DNA from: Aptenodytes patagonicus
Taxonomy: Eukaryota; Chordata; Aves; Sphenisciformes; Spheniscidae
Assembly: GCF_965638725.1 (NCBI RefSeq)
Contig: NC_134954.1
Span: 372,001-436,000 of the forward strand
Direction: 5' to 3'
DNA length: 64,000 nucleotides
Below the pieces are notes generated by a model. That model had not been told where the DNA came from, ran no database searches, and saw only the letters and a list, made by a program, of their open reading frames with translations. Position numbers and translations under genes: made by a program. How positions within the stretch are numbered: position 1 is the stretch's first letter; each line of letters starts with the position of its first letter. Of this stretch, positions 12,266-22,400 are shown piece after piece.

Positions 12266-13216
12266 ATCATAGAATCATAGAATCATTGAGGTTGGAAAAG
12301 ACCTCTAAGATCATCGAGTCCAACCGTCAACCCAACACCACCATGCCCACTAAACCATGTCCCTAAGCGCCTCATCTACACGTCTTTTAAATACCTCCAG
12401 GGATGGTGACTCAACCACTTCCCTGGGCAGCCTCTTCCAATGTTTAACCACTCTTTCAGTAAAGAAATTTTTCCTCGTGTCCAATCTAAACCTCCCCTGG
12501 CGCAACTTGAGGCCATTTCCTCTCGTCCTATCGCTTGTTACTTGGGAGAAGAGACCGACCCCCACCTCGCTACAACCTCCTTTCAGGGAGTTGTAGAGAG
12601 CGATGAGGTCTCCCCTCAGCCTCCTCTTCTCCAGGCTAAACAACCCCAGTTCCCTCAGCCGCTCCTCATCAGACTTGTTCTCCAGACCCTTCACCAGCCT
12701 CGTTGCCCTTCTCTGGACACACTCTAACACCTCAATGTCCTTCTTGTAGTGAGGGGCCCAAAACTGAACACAGTACTTGAGGTGCGGCCTCACCAGTGCC
12801 GAGTACAGGGGCACGATCACTCCCCTCCTCCTGCTGGCCACACTATTTCTGATACAGGCCAGGATGCCATTGGCCTTCTTGGCCGCCTGGGCACACTGCC
12901 AGCTCATGTTCAGCTGGCTGTCGACCAACACCCCCAGGTCCTTTTCTGACAGGCAGCTTTCCAGCCACTCTTCCCCAAGCCTGTAGCGCTGCATGGGGTT
13001 GTTGTGGCCGAAGTGCAGGACCCGGCACTTGGCCTTGTTGAACCTCATACAGTTGGCCTTGGCTCATCGATCCAGCCTGTCCAGGTCCCTCTGCAGAGCC
13101 TTCCTACCCTCGAGCAGATCAACACTCCTGCCCAACTTGGTGTTGTCTGCAAACTTACTGAGGGTGCACTCGATCCCCTCATCCAGATCATCGATAAAGA
13201 TATTAAACAAGACCGG
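12266..13216 (-). mobile_element. CR1 LINE, 5'-truncated, minus strand
   Basis: The left edge shows the CR1 3' end in reverse: repeated ATCATAGA units followed by GAGGTTGGAAAAGACCTCTA, the hallmark of sauropsid CR1 elements. Rightward the sequence encodes, on the minus strand, the C-terminal half of the CR1 ORF2 reverse transcriptase. Similarity stops at about 13216 inside the reverse-transcriptase core, so most of the element is missing. Such 5' truncation is normal for CR1. The copy is fairly well preserved, with one internal stop, suggesting moderate age. It lies 3.6 kb upstream of the HES8 start codon. Confidence 0.95.
12350..13216 (-). pseudogene. CR1 ORF2 reverse transcriptase fragment, dead
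   Basis: Read on the minus strand, the fragment starts at [12 protein letters not shown] and runs through the reverse-transcriptase active-site region, the thumb-like segment ([12 protein letters not shown]) and the CR1 C-terminal region ([19 protein letters not shown]) to a natural stop at 12350-12352. Two lesions are visible. The catalytic FADD motif reads FADN, because the second Asp codon has become AAC at 13142-13144. A TGA replaces the usual Trp codon at 13064-13066. Both halves remain in one frame, so no frameshift is needed. It cannot encode an active enzyme. Confidence 0.92.
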
Positions 13217-13873
13217 AGAAAGACAGTCCTTGGCCAAAGCGCCACACTGGATGCCCCAGAGGGAGCAGGTGGGGGGCAAGGAAAGGACACCCCTGCTCAC
13301 AGCCCTGGGGATGCGGAGAAATTTCCTCATCCCGTGGCCCCCAGCTGCCCTGAACCCCTCCCCAGCAGGGTCGGGGGCCGCTGACCATTTCTCTGCTGGT
13401 TATTAGATTGTTCACGGCTCTCAGGTTTGTTTGAATAAGCCCTTTTGTTCGCCAGCGCTTTCCCACGTCCCTTCGTTCGCTAGGCAGTCGCGTGTCCCGA
13501 GTCAAAGAGGAGCCCTGGCCACCAATCCCCAAAGAAAGTTTTCTTCAGAGCAAGACATCTGCGTTGGAGGGAACCTGCCAACATCTGCCACACTTTCCCC
13601 CTTTTCAAGAGCCTTTCTTTCCCTCTTAAAGAGTGCAGGAACAGATGTTAAAAGTTGTTTTCTTTCTCCAGGGTGTGAAATGTAGACAAATAGCAAAAAA
13701 AAAAACCAACCCTCCAAGCAGCGCTGACCCCTTTCTCTTTCCTTTTTTTTTTTTTTTGGAAAGCCCAGGAAAAAAGGGAGGCTTTGTTTATGAAGGAGAA
13801 TCCCCTTTTCAGTGAAACCTGGCAGTGGGCAATGCAAAAGGAACGCGGGAATTTGCAGAAAGCTGCCTTTAAT

Positions 13874-13893
13874 GCTCATTTGCATTGGCCTGT
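13874..13893. promoter_or_regulatory. Octamer element A (ATTTGCAT)
   Basis: The 20-bp segment contains a perfect POU octamer in reverse (ATTTGCAT, 13878-13885) directly followed by TGGCCTGT. The same two blocks recur at 16008-16033, separated there by 6 bp. Octamers bind POU factors, including neural POU3 proteins. Function is inferred only from the motif and its recurrence upstream of HES8. Confidence 0.35.
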
Positions 13894-14710
13894 TGGGTCC
13901 CTACAATCCCCGGCACAGATGTCAGCCTTCCCCCAAAGGCAGGGCAGCTCTCCTGCCCGCACTCCCCCCGCCTCCAAAATAAAGGCCTTTGCCCTGACTG
14001 AGAGGTGTAAAATAACTGTTTACAGCAAAAGCTGCTCTTCTTTTTCACTGCAGTGCTGTCTTACAAATGAACCTTGAAATGAGCTCACCCGGAGCAGATG
14101 CCAGCGGGCGAGCCAAGGCTCTTCCCCCACCGAGGCTGGGGGCTCAGCTGCCCTATGTGGGCTGGGCACGGACTGTGGCTGGGCACTGGGGGCCACCGTG
14201 CTGTTCTTGGCCCCCCATCACACCTGGCTGTCCCCAGCACCCACCACCTCACCACCAGCATCCCCCTGCCTGCTTGCTTCATGGAAGCCACTTTGCCAGG
14301 GAAGCCTGTGTGTGAGCCTCTCGCAGAGCATCCCCCTTGCCTGGGAGATCGGCGGCACCTTGCAGGGCGAGGAAAGCGGGAGGGAGGGTAAGGCAGAAGC
14401 AGCAAGTCCAGGCCAAGGAGGAAAGGGAGGGCGAGGGAGGAGGTGCCAACACCACAGAGACCAGAGAGACCTTTCCTGGTGGCGCTGGGGCGACCCTGGA
14501 CCACTGACACAGGGGGCACACACAGCAGCCCAGAGCCATGCCCAGCCAGGGGGGGATGCCAATGGGCACGGGACATGTTTTTCAGCGCTTTTAGGCAATT
14601 CTGCATTTGCTGACACCTCTGCAATGCTCAGCTGGGCCAGCAGCCTAGATGGTCTCAGGCTTCCCCCTGCTGCCCTGACTGCCTCGGGAAGGTGCTTCTT
14701 TCTGCACAAG

Positions 14711-14757
14711 GTGTTGGTGGAGGGGTGTTGGGGAGGGGTGTTGGGGGGGGGGGGAGG
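14711..14757 (+). repeat. G-rich tract with G-quadruplex potential
   Basis: Repeated GGGGTGTTG and GGAGGGG words end in a run of 12 G. At least four G-runs of three or more lie within 50 bp, which fits the usual G4 pattern. No function can be assigned. Confidence 0.6.
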
Positions 14758-16007
14758 AACTTCTCCTCTTTCCCACCCACCAGCCAAGCCAAACCCAGCT
14801 AGAAGCTGCGTGCCCAGGTGATGGGCAGGCACTTCCAGCCTTGAGCACCCTAGCAAACTGCCCAAAGCCAGGGGTGCACCTGCTTTGCACCCCACCCACC
14901 CATGTGCAAGGCAGAGCCCTACCCCAACCCACCCGCTGCCTCTTCCATGCCGAGCTGCTGGAGTCGTGTGGTGATACAGATGCCTCAGCTACGCCTTTTA
15001 TAAATACCAGCAATGCTCCACTTCCCCGGGTGGGCTGGAAAAAGCTTGAAAAACCGATGGAGTCTTCACTTGTGAGCAGCCAGGGCTGGCTGATGTGAGG
15101 GGCTCCTGGACGGGGTGGTGGGACCTCCTTTCACTGTCTGTGCAGGGGAGGCACCTGACATAAGGAGCCCATCACTTTACCTGGCACAAAGGACAAGTTA
15201 TTAACCTTCCCCTCCCAAACCCTCCTCTCCCACTGCAACAACCACACTGGCCTGTCTCAGGCTCTCCCCTGTGAGCCCTTGCCAAGTAGGGTGCTTATAA
15301 AACTAGATAACTGCACCCCAGCTCTGCATTTGACTGACAAACCACCTCTGCCTGTGAGATACCATGTCTGGGGACACGTTTTCATGATGAGCCCAGGGAG
15401 CAGGGCGTACAGACATGCTGCAAGTACGTTTGCATTTACACTCAGGCAAACACACACCCACACAGCGTTTAAGCAAGGGACGCGATGTCCTCGCTTTTAT
15501 CGCTGGGGTACATCCCCACCCACAGCTGGAGGTGGGGAGAGAGGGCTCTGCAGCCGCGGCGCTACGCCGGGTGCTGGGAAATCCCACCAGTGGGTTGGGA
15601 TGGCTCGCGGTGCTTCTGAACCGCTGCAGCCACTTCCTCTCCATTTCAATAAGGTGACACATTCGACACCAACCCAAAGGGCTTCACCTTTGGGGTGAAG
15701 TCACCTGTGGGACTCAACAGGACACTGCAAAATCCTGCTCATTAGCAAAGCGGCCGTCAGAAAGCAAAAGCACAGTCACGAAAAAAAGCCTTCATACTCT
15801 CCCCCAGACCAGGCAGAAATGAGGAAGCATAAAAGTGCATTCTCATCCTGTGCCAAGTCTCCTCCAAAGGCCTGTCTGCTTCTGCACTAGCATTTCAGAG
15901 GGCCAAACCGAAAAACACCCTTCCCCCCCAAAGCCACCCAAGACTCCTTGCAGCAAGGGGGAAAAAATCAAAGAAAAAAAAATCCCACAGAACTAACTCA
16001 CCTCTAG

Positions 16008-16033
16008 GCTCATTTGCATCTGCAATGGCCTGT
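16008..16033. promoter_or_regulatory. Octamer element B with adjacent SOX-like half site
   Basis: GCTCATTTGCAT (16008-16019) is followed by CTGCAATGGCCTGT. On the minus strand this reads CATTG, three bases, then ATGCAAAT. That resembles a SOX-POU composite with one extra base of spacing compared with the element in the HES6 promoter at 50031-50045. It lies about 0.7 kb upstream of the HES8 TATA box. Confidence 0.4.
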
Positions 16034-16604
16034 AAGTTTAATATTAAATTCTACACAGCAGCCAAAAATTAGAAGAGTTACATATTTCCTACATCCAGCT
16101 GTGTGCAACGGAGAATTTGGGTTCCCAAGAGGTAAATAAAGTTCCTGTGTTTTCCCTAGAGGATTTCTGTGATGGAAACAACCTTCCTACGGGCGTCTGC
16201 TGTCAACAGTTTTTAATCATTCATCATTACCTTGTAATAGTAATTCCTGGGAGCAGGAACTCCTAGCTCAAGTACTCTATTATTAAATTAAGAGGCTGCT
16301 TCAAAGACGTGAAATGGCTGGGGCTCAGGTTAGCAGGTAAAAAGAGGCATCGCTTCAAGGAGGTAGAAGGGAAAAAGATGGGTAGAAGGCATTTTCCCAG
16401 GTGTAACTCAACCGCTTCTCGGTTATTGTTTCCCTCTCTGGGAATCTGTGCAAATTGAGCGAGATGCTGTGCAAGCTGCTCAGAGCGCGCCCATTTTCCT
16501 TCCCTTCTTCCCCAACAAAAGAGCCCTCCAAAGCCCGGCGTCAGAGGCTGGACATCTGTCGCCGTTTGGGGGGGCCGGCGTGGTCATTGAAAAGAAGCAG
16601 TGAC

Positions 16605-16624
16605 CTGTCAGCTTTGATTGATGG
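16605..16624 (+). promoter_or_regulatory. HOX-PBX site with adjacent MEIS/PREP site, HES8 promoter
   Basis: CTGTCA (16605-16610) is the MEIS/PREP core in reverse. TGATTGATGG (16615-16624) is a consensus bipartite PBX-HOX site. Four bases separate them. Such pairs form the HOX/PBX/MEIS complexes of hindbrain enhancers. The module lies about 80-100 bp upstream of the TATA box. A CTTTGAT word (16612-16618) also overlaps it and could be read as a TCF/LEF site. Binding is inferred. Confidence 0.45.
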
Positions 16625-16651
16625 CCACAAACCTCCGGGCTGGACCTCTCG

Positions 16652-16692
16652 TGTGGGAAAAGAAGTCCCGCCAAGGAAAGTCTCCTTTCACA
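16652..16692. promoter_or_regulatory. RBPJ (CSL) site with possible inverted partner, HES8 promoter
   Basis: TGTGGGAA (16652-16659) is a consensus binding site for RBPJ, the DNA-binding effector of Notch. TTTCACA (16686-16692) is an inverted weaker site, similar to the second site of HES1-type promoters. The gap is 26 bp, about one helical turn longer than the usual 15-19 bp of paired sites. The position, some 15-55 bp upstream of the TATA box, matches Notch-responsive HES promoters. Confidence 0.5.
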
Positions 16693-16706
16693 TGCTAATT
16701 CTGGGT

Positions 16707-16714
16707 TATAAATA
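16707..16714 (+). promoter_or_regulatory. TATA box of HES8
   Basis: A perfect TATAAATA lies 117 bp upstream of the start codon, so transcription should begin at about 16738 with a 5' leader of roughly 93 bases. Other HES genes also use TATA promoters close to the ATG. There is no CpG island here, unlike at HES6. Confidence 0.75.
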
Positions 16715-16830
16715 CAGCAGAGGAGCAGCAGAGCGGCAAAGAGCCTGTTGGGAAAGGGAGCGACCCACTGCCCGAGTGCCTCCTTCCCGTCCCGTCCTCC
16801 TGGCACCCAGGGCGGGCAGGCTGGATTACA

Positions 16831-18580
16831 ATGACCGCTGCAGCCACCACCGGCGGCACCCACAAGCTCACCAGCACCAAGGAAGAGAGGAAGGTAGGTC
16901 CCCTCCGCACTGCTGCAACAGCAGCCCCACATGTGGATGCCAGCACCGGGCACATGAATGACGAGTGCTGGGGCTACAGGCACTGAGAAACGGGACACTT
17001 TTTTGCCTTTTATTATAAAGATGCTTTCTCTGAATTTAACCCATGTGGGTGTTTTTTATGCTTCCTTTTGCCGCCTTAGAAAGGTTTCTCTCTCTTTGCT
17101 CCATTTGGGTAAACTCTGCTTAAAATGAGTGGAAGTGGGAGAACTGAGACCTGATACTGTCTAAGGGACAGGCCATGACCAGAGCTGGAGATGGCGCACT
17201 CTCCATCTGTATCTTGTCCCTGCCGAGCATTGCAACACCCCACGCTGGCTTCACGCAGGGGATGGGGCTCTCTGCCCTCACTGAACTGCAGCAGGGAGAG
17301 GAAGAAAAAACATCAACTGCAATTTTTCCTCCTCCTTTTCTTTTCCCTGCCAGTTAAGGAAACCCCTCATTGAGCGGAAGCGAAGGGAAAGGATTAATAA
17401 CTGCTTGGACCAGCTGAAGGAGACTGTTGTGGGCGCATTTCATCTAGATGTAAGTGCTCATTTTTATGCTGCTTTTTGTCCTTTTGCTGGTGGGGGATTG
17501 GTTTGGGGGCGTCTCTCTCTTTTGAGAAACTCAGCATGGTACAAACCCTTCATTGCCTCTAACTGCTGCACTCTTTCCTTATCAGCAGTCTAAACTGGAA
17601 AAAGCAGACATCCTTGAGATGACGGTGAAGCACCTCCAGAACATCCAGAGCAGCAAGCTGATGGGTGAGTGCCCGGTCCCCCACCCTGCGAGTGTGGGCA
17701 GCGCCGGGGCAGGAGGGTGCCAGCAGGTTTAATCTGCTGACAGCTTGGGAAAAGCATCTTTCAAACCCGTTGAGGCCCGGGCTGCTGCTCGGGTTTGGCT
17801 TTCTCCACTAGATGGGGAGATGGAGCTGGGCACTGGTTAACCCACAGAAGGCTTTTTTTTCCTTCGTGAGCCACTTTCTGCTTTTTAGTCTAGTTTTGCC
17901 CTTGGCGGTGGGCAGCAGGACGCGGGGGCTGCCTGTCAGGGCGGCTCGCACCGTGCATCACCTTCCCCCTGTGCCCTGCAAACGATTCACCTTATAGTAA
18001 AGCCCAGTTGGCTTCAGCAACGAGCCCCCCAGGAGCCTGTGCACACGGGAAACCTGGTGAATGCTTTTAAGCAGGAACACACTGGGCAGCTTTTACCTGC
18101 TCACCAACTCCCCTTTGTCTCCTCTCCAACACAGCCGACTCCAAAGTGGGTCTGGAAGCCCAGCAGAGGTACAGCACCGGGTACATTCAGTGCATGCACG
18201 AGGTGCACAACCTCCTCCTCACCTGCGAGTGGATGGACAAGACCCTCGGGGCGCGCCTGCTAAACCACCTGCTGAAATCCTTACCCAGGTCTGGCGAAGA
18301 CACCTGCAAAGCAGCATTAAGGCCTTCGAGCCCATCTCAGCAGCCTCTCTTGACGGCAAAAAGCCCCCTGAGCCCTAAGGGGAGCACTCGGGGCACAAAC
18401 CCATCACAGGAGCGCTTCTACCCCGTGGAGAACAAGCAGGCTTCGAAAAATTCCTTCCAGCTGCCATTGCTGTCGGTTTTCAGCCAGGTTGATGCCGCAC
18501 CTCCCAGACAGGTCCTGCAGCCAAATTTTTCCCATAACAACCCTAGAATGGGGTCATTAGATATGTGGAGACCATGGTAA
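16831..18580 (+). CDS. HES8: HES8/Her8a-type bHLH-Orange transcriptional repressor
   Basis: Four coding exons: 16831-16893, 17354-17449, 17586-17664 and 18135-18580, all with GT-AG introns in phases 0, 0 and 1, giving 227 aa. The bHLH spans about residues 22-78. Its basic region RKPLIERKRRERIN (23-36) carries the HES-specific proline (P25), and helix 2 follows as SKLEKADILEMTVKHLQ. The Orange domain spans about 91-126 (GYIQCMHEVH, LLNHLLKS). The C-terminal WRPW (224-227) recruits Groucho/TLE. Family members are nuclear dimeric repressors that bind N-box/E-box DNA in Notch-regulated neurogenesis. The loop is about three residues shorter than in HES1 and two longer than in HES6. The sequence resembles fish and frog Her8a/Hes8 more than HES1, HES5 or HES6. 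The exact symbol is less certain than the family, since in chick it may be named as a HES6 paralogue. The start is the ATG downstream of the TATA box, directly preceding KEERKLRKP. Confidence 0.93.
17583..17588 (+). other. HES8: NAGNAG tandem splice acceptor at HES8 exon 3
   Basis: CAGCAG offers two acceptors three bases apart. Use of the first adds Gln54 (LDQSKLEKA); use of the second omits it (LDSKLEKA). The variation falls in the loop of the bHLH. I chose the upstream site because Her8a-type proteins carry a Gln here as I recall. Confidence 0.6.
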
Positions 18581-18869
18581 AGTGTGTTTTAAAATGTTTA
18601 TCCTAACCTTAGACACTCTTACATATGTATCTTATAGATATGTTTCTTTAAAACACTTGTGGAGCAAGTCTGTTCCTGTAGGTGTACTAAAGACCAGGGT
18701 ACTTCAAGCAGAAGTAAACCTATGTGTAGCCTGCATTGTAGAAGGCTGCTGTTATTTTTTATTTATTTAATACATCTAAATTATTGTATAGAATCCTCTC
18801 AAGCTCTTTAGTGTATATTAATTATATAGCTTTCCTGGTTTACATTCTTAAAATAATTAATTTCCTATT

Positions 18870-18875
18870 AATAAA
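18870..18875 (+). terminator. HES8: Poly(A) signal of HES8
   Basis: The canonical AATAAA lies 290 bases after the stop codon in an AT-rich 3' UTR (18581 to about 18895). Further AATAAA words near 19277 and 19335 could serve longer transcripts. Confidence 0.65.
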
Positions 18876-19452
18876 AATACAAGACAACAAGCAATGACCC
18901 TCTCTGGCATCAAGCTTACCTCTCAGATCTCACATAAGTCACTGAGATCACTTTGTTGGATAAAGGGGTAAACAGCTGATCTCTTCTGCTTTTTATTTTT
19001 ATTATTATCCCTGTGCAGCTGTAGGAGATTCCAGTTCTGATTCCTGTAAAAATGCTGCAGTGATTAGAAAAAAAGAGGGAAAGGGAAAGACTTGGTTTGG
19101 ACGTTTTAGGCTGTTTAGAAATGCTGTCTGGATCGCTCATTCTGGCTGTGCTGTTCCCAGCCACCTGGACATCCTGACATTACTGTTAAACTAGTGAGCT
19201 ACATGTATATATATATGTATGTTACATATAGTTATATTTAGGAATTATTCTTTTGTTTCCGTAACTAAAAGTTCTAAATAAACTTTTGGAAGATAACGAC
19301 TGATATTTCTCCCAGCCTTGTCCTGTCTGCTCTGAATAAACAGTACTTGGGGATCTGCTTTTGTGTTCTTTCACAAACGTTTTTTCCTGAATGCAGTTGA
19401 AAGAGATGGTTTGGTTTTTGCCCCCGATGCTTTGTAGAAAAGCAGTGTGCAC

Positions 19453-19482
19453 CACACGCGCGCGTGCACACACACACACACA
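19453..19482. repeat. Alternating purine-pyrimidine (CG/CA)n tract
   Basis: CACACGCGCGCGTG is followed by (CA)n, about 30 bp of strict purine-pyrimidine alternation. Such tracts can adopt Z-DNA. It lies about 0.6 kb downstream of the HES8 poly(A) signal. Confidence 0.8.
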
Positions 19483-22400
19483 GAGAATCACCTGGATCAC
19501 AGTAACACTTAAGAGGTTATGAAAGAAATCAGGAGTTGGGTTTATCAGCCTGGATCAATGCTTTAGCTTTTGCTTATAAGGGAATCGCAGAGATAATCTA
19601 AAGGGCAGAAGGTAAAATTCCCTGCAAATTGGACCAAGGAGACTGGGACAAATCTGCTCGGTTTGTTGGCAACATTTGGTCCCAGTTTTTCATCTCAAAG
19701 GCAGTTAAAAGTTCCTCACAGTTAAAATAAAAGAGCAAGGAACTCTTAAACAAACACCATGCATACTAATTAATGGACTCAGTTCAGAGGGGCTCATTAT
19801 GCAGCGAGATCTATTTGATGATGTGCCGAAGCAGTGAAAACCATCACCTTTGGGTTTAGCATCTTTTTCTATGAAGCTCTCCCTTTTATCCAGCCCTCTT
19901 GAAAAGGCATTAGGAGTGGTGGCATAAGGGTGGTAGGAGAAACAACTGGGCTACACATGGCTGTGTGGAGGCCCCGCGGGTTTCTTCAGCCATGGAGTCA
20001 GAAGGCAGGTAAAGACACAGAATTGTACAGATCTTACCGCAACCTCAGTTTCCACCCTCTGCCTGAAAATTAGGACTTCCCCCTTTACTGATGGGAACCT
20101 CCAGAGTGAACACCAATACAGAAAATACATCCAAATCATCCCACCACAAAAATCCAGATAAGGGTGGGAGCTGGGGCCAGCCTGAGCAAACAGCCGCAGC
20201 AAAGCACACAGAATACTCATGGGCAGGGAAAACATTCAGGCAAAGCAAACCGCAAAATCCTGGAAGAGGAAAGACATTAAAGACCTCCCCAGTTTATTAT
20301 CATGCATATTGCTGAGTTTAGATAAAGCCCCCATGCCACACAAGCCCGCATGGCTGCACCCACCAGAGGAACCTCCATTGCCCACCGCTGGGGTCTGCAC
20401 ACCAGTGGGGCAGATAAGAGGAGCAGATAGGGCCTGAAGTTTTCATTTACTTCTAGATGGTGTCAGTAATACATCTCATGGCACTTGTGGCCACCTTATT
20501 GTTATGCTGGGAGAGGCTGTGATGAAAATATTTTACTATGGTTTGACAGCATCAACTTAAAAATATACTTTCCCCCTAAAAGCTGTAAAACCCCAGTGAC
20601 TATAATTATCGGCTATGGTTACCGTGCTGAAAAGAGATCAGTGGGAAATATGTATTTCTCACCATCTCTGCTTGTTTACTTTGCGCATTTGAAAATACTT
20701 TGTGGTTAGTGAGTTTTATTATTTCCTGTTTCTAATCAGTAAGGCTTTTTCTGTTGTGGGTGTGGAGGGAAGGGTCACATAGCAGCTGGCGAGAGAGTTT
20801 TAAAAATAGAAAAGTGAGGCTGCAATACTTGGCCAACAATCTCCAGGAACAGTTTTAGTACAAGACACTCATTTTTCATTGCCTTCATTTCAAACCGATG
20901 GTGACCTTTTATGTGATCTCCCTGTCACGTACCCAACTAATGCTGCGGGAATGGGTTGCAAGTCACCAGTTTTCAGTAAAGAAAACATTTCTTCAGAAAG
21001 GCAGAAGATTACTCATAGCACTTCATATACACAAATTTCAGCTATTACATGTGTTTGACAAAGGAACTTCGTATTTACTTCAAACCCATCCGGTTTTACC
21101 AAAACCAGAACTGTACAAGAGCAATAATACTTTGCCCTTCAATATAGCCACCACTCTACTGACAACCAAAAAACGCATTGCCAGCTACTACCATCTTCCC
21201 CCCAGGAAAAAGGAGGCATAGAGAAGCTCTCCCAGCCAGCAGGCTAATGCAGAGCAGATAGCACTGTCTTCATAAGTCGGTGTTTGAAGCTGCACCATCA
21301 CACACGCTCTGGACACAGTAGCAGGATCCGTACAGATGCTATTTTCACATCTGCAGCAGGCGCCGGCAGTTGTGTCTCTTGGCTGCCGGCTGTGCCACAG
21401 CGCAGCCCAGGGCTCGGTCCCCCAGCACCGAGATGAGGCACCTTCAAGACTGCACCACCGTTCCCACCTGGGACTGCATGCCCAAGGCACTAGGGGTTTG
21501 GAAGCGCAGACGGCGGGGATGCTGCACACCCAGGTCTTCACCTCATATGCAGACTGGAAACAGCCAAGACAAGCACCCAGACCAGATTCCTCAGTATGGG
21601 CATGGCCAGACAGACCTGTTTGCTAGAAGTGGTCACAAGATGCATCACATCTCACCCAGCACACGCAGGACTGGGACAGCCTGGTGCAGATCTGGGCTTT
21701 GTTTGTCTCGAACTGCCAAAGTGCTGTTTGAGACACATATTTGTGAACGGAGCATTAAAAAGCAGAGGCTGGTTGCTATGTACACGGGGATGTAAGGAAG
21801 GCTGGACCCGAGGCTCAGGTCCCCCACGTGCCTTTAACACGAAGAAATTACAGATTTCTATAACAACGTAAGCCCAGGTGGACAAAATACCCACGTGCAT
21901 AGCAGCTCCCTTTATATAAACTGCACACCCAGACCAGCTCTCATGGAAACCAACAGGAAAACTCCCACTTATTTCTCAGAAAAGGGGACCAAATCCTTTC
22001 CCATTAGGAAAGTACAAAGGCTCATGAGTATGTAAGAGAACTTATGGCCCTGCCATGCTGTCTTCTCCCAGACACACACAACCCTTGGGGCCTCTGAGCA
22101 TCCCTGCCTTTTCCCTTACTACTCCTCCCACCCGGAGGGCACTGGAACAACCTCTTTCTGACCCACACAGTTCCAGTCACCCACAGCAACCAGGCCAAAA
22201 TGCTTTAGGGATTTAGGAGTCATGCTGAGCCCCTGCAGATCATTAGCTGAGAGGGCTGAGCACACTGCTTAAAAAGGGAACGCGAGCCAAATTTTCAGCT
22301 GACCACTTCGTTGAGTGCTTACTTTGGCAAAGAGGAGACTCCGGGCTGCTGGCGTGACCTCTCCAGGAGCTGTGGAGGGGCTCCTAATCCTCCGCACTCA

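Larger units (their letters stand above)
13217..16600. other. Upstream region of HES8, non-coding
   Basis: No exon is recognised. The region contains T- and A-runs (13745-13758, 15977-15985), a G-rich tract, two octamer-bearing elements that share sequence with each other (described separately) and a TATAAATA word at 14999-15006. The part from about 15960 to 16320 is AT-rich with homeodomain-like TAAT words and looks like regulatory DNA, but conservation was not tested. Confidence 0.5.

Noticed and set aside
14085-14895. Minus-strand frames of 179 and 225 codons and a + frame of 207 codons
   Set aside because: Mutually overlapping frames in GC-rich DNA without known domains, splice sites or a start context.
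14999-15006. TATAAATA similar to the HES8 TATA box
   Set aside because: No CCAAT, RBPJ or exon follows and it lies 1.8 kb upstream of the HES8 ATG. An alternative promoter is possible but not supported.
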